Source: Deltaproteobacteria bacterium
GTDB lineage: Bacteria > Desulfobacterota > Desulfuromonadia > Desulfuromonadales > BM103
NCBI GenBank assembly: GCA_019313105.1
Contig: JAFDBW010000132.1
Location: 1 to 5,757, forward strand
Reading direction: 5' to 3'
Length of the DNA stretch: 5,757 nt
The notes beneath the pieces were generated by a model, which was given only the letters and a program-made list of their open reading frames with translations, was not told where the DNA came from and made no database searches. Below, one piece after another: positions 1 to 5,417 of this stretch. Position 1 is the first letter of the stretch; the number at the start of each line of letters is the position of its first letter. The position numbers and the translations under genes are program-made.

Positions 1-415
1 CCAGGGAGGCTCCTACGGTGCTTAAATTGACCAGTCTCGCGGTTCTCTTGTCATTATTATAATACATCTCTATGGGCAGGCCGTCAGGGATTTCCAGGCG
101 GTAGTTGCTTCTTGCACCGATCAACAGTTCCTGCAGGGTGGTATGAAATTTATTGATACTGCTGCGAGTCGTTTTCGATACGGTTTCACTCCCCTCGATC
201 ACCTGCATTTCCTTCTCGACCTCTCCGAGCAGCTTCTGGAAACGAGAGATCCGGTTAAGAAGGTCATCCCGGTGCATGGTGAACCCTTCTGTTGCAACAA
301 AGACATCCTTGACTGCGACATCCACTTTGCAATGATCACATCCAATTGACGACAACTCGGCGAGATAAGGAGATTTAATGACTTCTCTGCACTCTTGGCA
401 ATGCATCTGTAGCAT
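1..415 (-). CDS. Zinc-ribbon/PilZ domain protein, copy 1 (partial, 3' end outside window)
   Basis: This reading frame starts with ATG at 415 and stays open to the left edge, giving 138 residues. Seen: four cysteines at 6, 9, 26 and 29 (CxxC-X16-CxxC, a zinc-ribbon pattern); a charged, leucine-rich helical stretch at about 48-100; then RSNYR (102-106, the RxxxR motif) and NLSTVG (130-135, the NxSxxG motif), which are the two c-di-GMP contact motifs of PilZ domains. It aligns without gaps to the complete downstream-numbered neighbour (621-1286), with about half the residues identical by hand count. The shared opening MLQM supports this start; a weak AGG lies about 10 bases upstream of it. By family, it is a cytoplasmic c-di-GMP effector; its partner is unknown. 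The rest of the PilZ barrel is missing only because the window ends. I am sure of the domain call and cannot say which process it controls. Confidence 0.88.
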   Translation of the reverse strand, partial: MLQMHCQECREVIKSPYLAELSSIGCDHCKVDVAVKDVFVATEGFTMHRDDLLNRISRFQKLLGEVEKEMQVIEGSETVSKTTRSSINKFHTTLQELLIGARSNYRLEIPDGLPIEMYYNNDKRTARLVNLSTVGASL

Positions 416-529
416 ATCTTTTTACCTATCGAAAGGGGCCTTTTTAGGCGTAATGACTGGTTTACGAGGGCGATTAACCTGACCGTGCGTTGAAATAGTC
501 CGGGGCTGAAAGTCCTTGTCTAGCTAATT

Positions 530-556
530 AATATATCAACGTCGCTGCTGTTGCAA
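530..556 (-). promoter_or_regulatory. Candidate extended -10 promoter for PilZ copy 1
   Basis: Read on the minus strand, TATATT (535-530, 5 of 6 matches to TATAAT) is preceded directly by TGA, giving an extended -10 (TGnTATAAT-like). A weak -35, TTGCAA (556-551), lies 15 bases upstream, which is short. Transcription would begin near 523, leaving a leader of about 108 bases. The rest of the gap between the two PilZ genes (416-620) shows no clear hairpin-plus-T terminator and no ORF worth calling. If the promoter is real, copy 1 can be expressed separately from copy 2. Confidence 0.35.
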
Positions 557-620
557 CGAAATTAAAAGTGTGTTGCCTTAGTTTAACCAGAGCTAAATTT
601 GCTTGAAAAAATCTGCAATA

Positions 621-1286
621 TTACCTTGGCAATCCTTGCCGCGGGGCCGGTGCATTATCAAGGATATAGTTCCATATACAGTTCTGGGTGTTTTCGTCGA
701 TGGCTATAAACGTTGCCCCGATAACGGTGTGATGCGGGCTATTGTTGTCTGCCTGTTCCCGGGTCCAGACAATTCTGGCCCGGGTATATAAATGTTCAGA
801 AAATACCGAAAAGGGAAACACAATATCAACCTCGGATTTTATCCGGGGGGGCTTGTCATATTCCAGCAACTCAATCGAAGCTCCTGCGGTACTTAAGTTT
901 AATAATTTCCCTTTGCACGTTCTTTTGCCATCCATGATCTCAACATGTAAATCACCAGGGATTTCAATCCGGTAGCTGTTCCTGGCTCCGGCCAGTAACT
1001 CCTGGAGAGATGAGTAAAATTGTTCGAGGCTCTCAAGGCTTTTTGGTGAGACCTCTTTGTTGTTGGTCATCAAAAGCAGCTCTTTTTCAACCTCTCTCAG
1101 GAGTTTCTGGAAGCGGAAAGTCCGATTGAGAAAGTCTTCCCGATGCATAACGAAAGACTTCGTCGAAACAAAAACATCCTTGACCGGGATGGTGCTATTG
1201 CATTGATCACACTCAATCGTCGATAAATCAGCAAGAAATTGAGATTTGATAACTCCATCGCAATTTGGACAGTCCATCTGCAGCAT
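621..1286 (-). CDS. Zinc-ribbon/PilZ domain protein, copy 2 (complete)
   Basis: A 221-residue protein. Domains seen in order: an N-terminal zinc ribbon with Cys6, Cys9, Cys26 and Cys29; an amphipathic, probably coiled-coil helix at about 48-98; and a C-terminal PilZ barrel at about 100-211, with RNSYR (102-106) and NLSTAG (130-135) forming the intact RxxxR...NxSxxG c-di-GMP signature. No signal peptide or membrane segment is visible, so it is cytoplasmic. By family, PilZ proteins change conformation on binding c-di-GMP and act on motility, secretion, polysaccharide or transcription targets; the zinc ribbon suggests protein or nucleic-acid contact, which is inference. The start at 1286 has a G-rich ribosome site (GGGGGTG) about 6 bases upstream, and copy 1 shares its MLQM. 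It is co-directional with the nuclease gene, whose stop lies 207 bases upstream. I found only poor sigma-70 matches in that gap, and the ORF possible there on the plus strand looks spurious. Confidence 0.9.
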   Translation of the reverse strand: MLQMDCPNCDGVIKSQFLADLSTIECDQCNSTIPVKDVFVSTKSFVMHREDFLNRTFRFQKLLREVEKELLLMTNNKEVSPKSLESLEQFYSSLQELLAGARNSYRIEIPGDLHVEIMDGKRTCKGKLLNLSTAGASIELLEYDKPPRIKSEVDIVFPFSVFSEHLYTRARIVWTREQADNNSPHHTVIGATFIAIDENTQNCIWNYILDNAPAPRQGLPR

Positions 1287-1493
1287 ATCTACACCCCCGA
1301 TTGATCAAATGGAATGATAACAGAGCGTACGTTAACATATTGCCAATGAGGTTCAAGCATAAATGCACGTCAAGGGCGGGTTCTTGTTAATCACTCTTTA
1401 TGACGGGCAAATCCCGATGCATAAATTCTTTAAAGAGGACCTGGTGAATTCTTCAACTCCGGATCGTCCGGCAATCGGGGCTCCGGATGTTGC

Positions 1494-2903
1494 TTATGCC
1501 TCAAAACTTTGCAGGGGCTCAGGAATGTATACATTTTTGAATGCCAGCTGATTGCGCAAGCCATCGGCGAGGCTCTCGGCAGAGTCGCCTTCACCATGAA
1601 CGATGAAGGTCCGTTGTGGTTTCTTTTGCATTGCCCGTGCGAACTGAATCAGCCCATCCCGGTCAGCATGACCTGAAAAGCCGTCCAGCGACTCTAGCCG
1701 GGCGTTCACCTCGAACTCTTCACCGAAAATGCGGACGGTCCGTGCATTTTCGATGAGCTGGCGGCCGAGAGTATTGGGTGCCTGCCAGCTGGTCATCAGT
1801 ATGGTGTTGCGCTGATCACCAATCCGGTTGCGCAGATGGTGGAGGATGCGTCCCCCCTCAAGCATGCCGCTCGAGCTGATGATCACCGCGGGAACTTTCA
1901 GGCTGTTGAGCGACTTGGATTGCTCAACAGACTGGGTGTACTTGAGCCGGCCGAAGCCAAAGGGGTTGTTGTCATCGTCGCTCAGCAGGAACTCACGAAT
2001 TTCGGCATCGTAAACTTCCGGATGAAGGCGGAATATCTCCGTGGCCCGGGTGGCCAGGGGGCTGTCGACGAAGATAGGCAAATCGGGGATCAATCCGGCG
2101 GTGTGCAGTTTATGCAAGGCGTAGACGATCTGCTGAGTTCGTCCAACGGCAAAGGCCGGGATCAGAAGCGATCCGCCACGACTGACAGTTTGATTGACGA
2201 TGCGTTCCAACTGCTTTTCCGATTCGGGGTACGGCGGGTGTGAACGGTTGCCGTAGGTGCTCTCCATGATCAGGATATCAGCGCCTTCGCTGATCGGGAC
2301 GGGATCACGAATGATCGGGATATCCGGCCTGCCGATATCACCGCTGAACACAAGGCGTTGGCTGCGACCGGTCTCCCGGTCGTCAATCTCAAGAATGACG
2401 TGGGCGCTACCCAGCATGTGTCCGGCATCCACCAGGGTTAGCTCAACGCCGGCACAGATTGGGTGCCGGCGGTTGTAGCTTAACCCCACAAACTGCGTCA
2501 TGCCATTCGCCACGTCTGCCTTGGTGTAGAGCGGCTCAAAGGGCCGCTGGCCGTTCCGCTTGCGTCGCCGGTTGACGTACTCCACATCCTTCTCCTGTAT
2601 ATGGGCGCTGTCCATGAGCATCACCGCGCACAAGTCACGGGTTGCCGATGTGCAGTAGATGTCGCCTGAGAAGCCATTTTTGACAAGACAGGGGATGCGA
2701 CCAGAGTGATCGATATGTGCATGGGAGAGGACCAGGCAATCGATTTCGCTGCTGGGAAAAAATTCATTACGGTTGCGCTCGAACGCTTCCTTGCGCTTGC
2801 CCTGGAACAAGCCGCAGTCAAGCATGATTGTCTTGCCATTGACCTCGATAAGATGCTGTGAACCGGTGACTGTCCGGGCAGCGCCGTGAAAAGTGATTTT
2901 CAT
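1494..2903 (-). CDS. MBL-fold/beta-CASP ribonuclease (CPSF73/YSH1-like)
   Basis: A 469-residue, full-length member of the bacterial metallo-beta-lactamase/beta-CASP family (relatives of CPSF-73 and of the Thermus RNA exonuclease TTHA0252). Metal and catalytic motifs seen: Asp29 (LDCG, motif 1), HAHIDH 61-66 (motif 2), His162 (DAGHMLGSA, motif 3), Asp189 (SGDIG, motif 4), Glu214 (ESTYGNR, motif A), the His355/His356 region (GGRILHHL, motif B) and His412 (GFSGHAD, motif C), plus an HGE at 436-438 in the C-terminal RMMBL segment. The beta-CASP insert spans about 205-385. By family it is a two-zinc cytoplasmic nuclease that cuts or trims RNA; its natural substrate here is unknown. A strong GAGGAG sits 5 bases before the ATG at 2903. 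No residue is missing and no frameshift is seen. After the stop there are repeated TCCGGA words but no T-tract, so no clear terminator. A DNA-repair nuclease (SNM1/Pso2 type) is less likely: motif A and the RMMBL segment match the RNA-processing branch. Confidence 0.93.
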   Translation of the reverse strand: MKITFHGAARTVTGSQHLIEVNGKTIMLDCGLFQGKRKEAFERNRNEFFPSSEIDCLVLSHAHIDHSGRIPCLVKNGFSGDIYCTSATRDLCAVMLMDSAHIQEKDVEYVNRRRKRNGQRPFEPLYTKADVANGMTQFVGLSYNRRHPICAGVELTLVDAGHMLGSAHVILEIDDRETGRSQRLVFSGDIGRPDIPIIRDPVPISEGADILIMESTYGNRSHPPYPESEKQLERIVNQTVSRGGSLLIPAFAVGRTQQIVYALHKLHTAGLIPDLPIFVDSPLATRATEIFRLHPEVYDAEIREFLLSDDDNNPFGFGRLKYTQSVEQSKSLNSLKVPAVIISSSGMLEGGRILHHLRNRIGDQRNTILMTSWQAPNTLGRQLIENARTVRIFGEEFEVNARLESLDGFSGHADRDGLIQFARAMQKKPQRTFIVHGEGDSAESLADGLRNQLAFKNVYIPEPLQSFEA

Positions 2904-2978
2904 CTCTACTCCTCAGTGTGAAGCGTCCAAGATGTTTCCGCTGCTTGTTTGATGGTGTAACATACAGCCAGAGATGTA

Positions 2979-2984
2979 ATTATA
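2979..2984 (-). promoter_or_regulatory. Perfect -10 box (TATAAT) for the beta-CASP gene
   Basis: On the minus strand GGTATAATTA gives a perfect TATAAT at 2984-2979, 75 bases before the nuclease start codon. The expected -35 position (around 3002-3007, AGGGAG) is poor, and there is no TG extension. The promoter would therefore be weak, activator-dependent, or a chance match. Predicted transcription start is near 2972. Confidence 0.4.
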
Positions 2985-3165
2985 CCCTGTATTGACAATG
3001 GCTCCCTCGAGAAAATGTGGCCTCTCTGCTTTCAGGGTGAGGCTGTCGCCGAGTGTTCAAGCAAACCACGGGCTCTCTGATGAGGAGGGGGCGCGGCAGC
3101 TTGGTGGCGATGCAAAACCCCGGCGACGGCTGCGACTTACTTCGTTTTAATTTAAGCACCGACAT
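2980..3165 (-). CDS. Doubtful 61-residue small ORF upstream of the nuclease gene
   Basis: The ATG at 3165 has AGGAG four bases upstream and a TTGCAT-17-TATTTT promoter-like pair before it, so the start region looks real. The predicted 61-residue product is basic (many Arg and Lys), has four scattered Cys residues in no recognisable motif, no membrane segment and no domain I know. Against it: arginine is encoded largely by rare-type AGA, AGG, CGA and CGG codons; the body lies in a GC-rich inverted-repeat core; and its stop overlaps the nuclease -10 box. A longer form starting at 3225 (81 residues) has no good ribosome site and would begin upstream of the promoter. It may be a leader peptide, a remnant, or noncoding DNA open by chance. 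No function is proposed. Confidence 0.22.
   Translation of the reverse strand: MSVLKLKRSKSQPSPGFCIATKLPRPLLIREPVVCLNTRRQPHPESREATFSRGSHCQYRV
3042..3130 (+). repeat. Nested inverted repeat in GC-rich intergenic core
   Basis: GCTGTCGCCG (3042-3051) is complementary to CGGCGACGGC (3121-3130) over 10 positions, with one pair that is a G-U wobble if transcribed from the plus strand (a C-A mismatch from the minus strand). Inside it, CAAGC (3058-3062) pairs with GCTTG (3099-3103). The arms enclose a G-rich loop. Plus-strand RNA would fold better than minus, so a structured leader of the kinase mRNA or a small dispersed repeat element is possible. The long spacer means chance is not excluded. Confidence 0.35.
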
Positions 3166-3185
3166 TTTTCTCCTGATCTTCGTGT

Positions 3186-3214
3186 AAAATAAAAATTGTC
3201 TGCAACCCATGCAA
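3186..3214 (-). promoter_or_regulatory. Candidate sigma-70-type promoter, minus strand (TTGCAT-17-TATTTT)
   Basis: On the minus strand, TTGCAT (3214-3209) and TATTTT (3191-3186) are separated by the optimal 17 bases, followed about 12 bases later by AGGAG and an ATG at 3165. It could drive the small ORF or provide a long transcript into the nuclease gene. On the opposite strand the same bases include TAAAAT (3185-3190, 5 of 6 to TATAAT), a possible -10 for the kinase gene without a good -35. The two directions would compete for overlapping sites. Confidence 0.4.
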
Positions 3215-3243
3215 GTTGATTTCAATTCTCTCAGGGAAGTGCC

Positions 3244-5175
3244 ATGTCAAATGTAGAAGAACGTTTCAGAAAAATGGTTGAAGACTCGCAGGATTGGTTT
3301 TGGGAGTTTGATGAGAACGCGAACTTTACCTATGTGAGTCCTGGAATCAGGAATTTACTGGGTTATGAACCCGAAGAGTTGATTGGTGTAAATGCCTTTG
3401 ACTTGATGGACGCTGATGAGGCGCAGCGTGTGCGTAGGCATTTTGACCCGATCGCAAAAAAATACCTGCCATTTAAAAACCTGGAGAACGTAAATATTCA
3501 CAAAGACGGGTATAAGGTTGTCATTGAATCGAGTGGGACTCCAATCTTTGACAAAGCAGGGCGGTTCCGCGGTTACCGGGGCATTGATCGCGACATCACT
3601 GAGCGCAAAGCGACTGAAGAAGCATTGCGTCAGAGCCAGGCTAACTTGTACGAAGCCAAGCATATGGCCAAAGTTGGTAGTTGGCAGTTTGATATCGAAA
3701 ACAACCGATTGACCTGGTCAGATGAAACCTATCGAATCTTCGGCTTCAAGCCACAGTCCTTTGACGCTAACTACGAGGCATTTTTCGACGCCGTACATCC
3801 CGATGACCGTGCTTTGGTGAGTGACGCCTATTCCGGTTCCATCCGCCACGGGCAAAACGATTATGAAATTGAACACCGGATCATCAGGAAAGAGACCGGC
3901 GAGGTCCGCTACGTCCATGAAAAATGCAGACACGAACGAGATGCCAGTGGCAAAGCCGTCCAATCGATTGGCATGGTGCAGGACATCACCGAACGCAAAG
4001 TAACTGAAATGGCCTTGCTGGCGGCCACCCAGGCTGCCGAGGCTGCCAACCGTGCCAAGGGCCTGTTCCTGGCAAAAGTGAGCCACGAAATCCGCACTCC
4101 TTTAACGACGATTGTCGGTTTTGGTGAACTTTTGGAAGATGCCGAGTTGACATCCGAACATAGAAAATACCTTGCCGCAATCAATGCGGCCAGCAACACC
4201 CTGTCATTACTGATCAACGATATTCTCGACCTCTCGAAGATCGATGCAGGAGAGCTTGTCATCAGGCTGGAAGATGTTCACCTGCCCAACTTGATTGACA
4301 AACTGGCTAAAAGTCAAGAACTGCAAATCGCTAAACACAGCCTTTCATTGCATGTCAGTATCGACGCCGATGTCCCTGATTTACTGGTCGGTGACCCGTT
4401 GAGGATTCAGCAGGTTCTGCACAACCTGCTGGGCAACGCCATCAAGTTTACTGCTCAGGGGGCCATCAGCATCGATGTTTCCGTTTTAGAAGAAGGAGCC
4501 TCCAGAGTCCTTTTGGACATTTCTGTAACAGACACCGGGATCGGCATTGCTGCAGAGTTGCATGAACGGATATTTGAACCATTCGCCCAGGTTTTTGATG
4601 CAAACTCCCGCCATTATAGTGGCTCCGGGCTGGGGTTGTCGATCAGTCGCAGCCTTGCTGGGCTAATGGGTGGCACTGTCGAACTGGAGAGCCAGGTTGG
4701 CACCGGCAGCGCTTTCCATTTGCTCATTCCCTTGCAGAAAAAGACAGTCGACATCTCAGAGAAGCCTCTTCCAGAGATAGAGCCAATCTCAGGGAGTATG
4801 CCCGCTTTAAACATCCTGCTGGTCGAGGACAACCAAATCAACATCCAATTCATCAAGACGGTCTTGGAGAATCTTGGACACAAGGTTATGACTGCCGAAA
4901 ATGGCAAGGTCGCCCTTGATTATTTGAACACAAACGTTTTCGACCTGGTCCTGATGGATATAGAGATGCCGGTGATAAATGGCATTGATACGTTAAAAAC
5001 GCTCCGTGAACTGGAGCCGCTCAGCGGCAAACACCTGACAGTGATTGCCCTGACGGCTTACGCCCTGATGGGGGATCGGGAGAAATATCTGAAGATGGGG
5101 TTTGATGGTTTTCTGAAGAAGCCGTTTACAACAAGGGAGCTGGTGAATGAGCTGATACGGGTTGTGCCTGGTTGA
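3244..5175 (+). CDS. Soluble hybrid sensor histidine kinase (PAS-PAS-HisKA-HATPase-REC)
   Basis: A 643-residue protein. Domains in order: PAS 1 about 5-122, ending in a PAC motif (DITERK 117-122); PAS 2 about 140-252, with a second DITERK at 247-252; a short helix; HisKA with the H-box VSHEIRTPL and phospho-acceptor His281; HATPase about 385-497 with N-box Asn394/Asn398, G1 DTGIGI from Asp430, F-box FEPF and G2 GSGLGL; a linker; then a receiver about 522-641 with Glu528/Asp529, phospho-acceptor Asp572, Thr604 and Lys626 followed by Pro. All key residues are present. No signal peptide or transmembrane helix is visible, so it senses in the cytoplasm; the PAS ligand (heme, flavin or other) cannot be read. 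By family, phosphate passes from His281 to Asp572 and on to an external HPt protein; no HPt or output domain is present here. AGGGA lies 6 bases before the ATG. It is divergent from the nuclease gene and convergent with katG. Its own U-rich terminator is not apparent. Confidence 0.95.
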   Translation: MSNVEERFRKMVEDSQDWFWEFDENANFTYVSPGIRNLLGYEPEELIGVNAFDLMDADEAQRVRRHFDPIAKKYLPFKNLENVNIHKDGYKVVIESSGTPIFDKAGRFRGYRGIDRDITERKATEEALRQSQANLYEAKHMAKVGSWQFDIENNRLTWSDETYRIFGFKPQSFDANYEAFFDAVHPDDRALVSDAYSGSIRHGQNDYEIEHRIIRKETGEVRYVHEKCRHERDASGKAVQSIGMVQDITERKVTEMALLAATQAAEAANRAKGLFLAKVSHEIRTPLTTIVGFGELLEDAELTSEHRKYLAAINAASNTLSLLINDILDLSKIDAGELVIRLEDVHLPNLIDKLAKSQELQIAKHSLSLHVSIDADVPDLLVGDPLRIQQVLHNLLGNAIKFTAQGAISIDVSVLEEGASRVLLDISVTDTGIGIAAELHERIFEPFAQVFDANSRHYSGSGLGLSISRSLAGLMGGTVELESQVGTGSAFHLLIPLQKKTVDISEKPLPEIEPISGSMPALNILLVEDNQINIQFIKTVLENLGHKVMTAENGKVALDYLNTNVFDLVLMDIEMPVINGIDTLKTLRELEPLSGKHLTVIALTAYALMGDREKYLKMGFDGFLKKPFTTRELVNELIRVVPG

Positions 5176-5184
5176 AGTCTGATC

Positions 5185-5250
5185 CCGGCATCCGAACCAG
5201 CGACCCACGGCCCCGAAGCAGGACGGCCGCGCTCGGCTGCCCCGCCCATC
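5185..5250 (-). other. GC-rich stretch resembling a decayed tRNA
   Basis: Read on the minus strand, the stretch contains CCGTGGGTCGCTGGTTCGG, which looks like the 3' strand of an anticodon stem, a variable loop and a T-arm (GGTTCR). A complete cloverleaf cannot be built: the T-loop position normally A is G and the loop is one base too long, the D-arm is compressed (GCCG-AGCG-CGGC), and no 7-base acceptor stem pairs. G+C is about 76% over 5191-5260, well above the flanking kinase gene. It may be a tRNA pseudogene, a tRNA-derived remnant at an old insertion point, or chance. Confidence 0.2.
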
Positions 5251-5256
5251 GGTCCC

Positions 5257-5286
5257 CTCTCATGCCATGGGGGCATATCCTGAGAG
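5257..5286. repeat. Two-part hairpin downstream of the kinase gene
   Basis: CTCTCA (5257-5262) pairs with TGAGAG (5281-5286), and inside it TGCC (5263-5266) pairs with GGCA (5272-5275) around a five-base loop, leaving a five-base bulge on one side. It lies 81 bases past the kinase stop. No T-run follows on either strand, so it is not a typical intrinsic terminator. It could protect the kinase mRNA 3' end or belong to the GC-rich element next to it. Confidence 0.45.
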
Positions 5287-5362
5287 ACACCCTGTGAAGA
5301 CACCAGCATTGCAGTGGATCGCACCGGTACCAATGGCTTGGCCGATATACTGAATATGGGCG

Positions 5363-5395
5363 AAAAAAAGCCCCAACCGGTTCAGGCTGGGGCTT
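5363..5395 (-). terminator. Rho-independent terminator of katG
   Basis: On the minus strand, AAGCCCCAGCC (5395-5385) pairs with GGTTGGGGCTT (5378-5368) over 11 positions with a single G-U wobble, around a six-base loop (TGAACC), and runs straight into seven T residues (5369-5363). It begins 22 bases after the katG stop. The hairpin would also form in kinase mRNA coming from the other side, but that side lacks a T-tract, so it favours katG. Confidence 0.93.
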
Positions 5396-5417
5396 GATGA
5401 ACATTGACAAGGTCCGG

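Larger units (their letters stand above)
2904..3243. other. Divergent intergenic region between nuclease and kinase genes
   Basis: This 340-base gap holds the start signals of two divergent genes. It has three compositional parts: an AT-moderate left part with the nuclease -10 box; a GC-rich core (about 69% G+C over 3061-3130) with nested inverted repeats; and an AT-rich right part (about 33% G+C over 3131-3200) with promoter-like words facing both ways. A perfect TTGACA occurs on the plus strand at 2992-2997 but has no convincing -10 at 16-18 bases. No confident gene lies inside; one doubtful short ORF is listed separately. Confidence 0.6.

Noticed and set aside
428..452. Short palindromes (GCCT-TTTT-AGGC and AAAGGGGCCTTT) as terminator or operator
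   Set aside because: Stems are only 4-5 base pairs, one has a two-base loop, and they lie in a leader and not after a gene.
1328..1373. Promoter for PilZ copy 2 (TTGACG or TTGAAC with weak -10)
   Set aside because: No -10 hexamer at 16-18 bases matches better than 3 of 6; it cannot be told from background.
1457..1488. Repeated TCCGGA words after the nuclease stop as a terminator
   Set aside because: The pairing is only about 5 base pairs with an 11-base loop and no T-run follows, so it is not a convincing intrinsic terminator.
1363..1551. 62-codon plus-strand ORF overlapping the end of the nuclease gene
   Set aside because: It overlaps the conserved C-terminus of the beta-CASP gene by 58 bases, has no ribosome site, and its product resembles no family I know.
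2992..2997. Perfect TTGACA on the plus strand as the kinase -35
   Set aside because: No -10-like hexamer lies 16-18 bases downstream, and it is about 250 bases from the kinase start.
5267..5310. TPP riboswitch-like words (CTGAGAG, ACCCTGTGAA)
   Set aside because: The 3' half of the thi-box is absent, no gene starts downstream on that strand, and the words alone are short enough to be chance.
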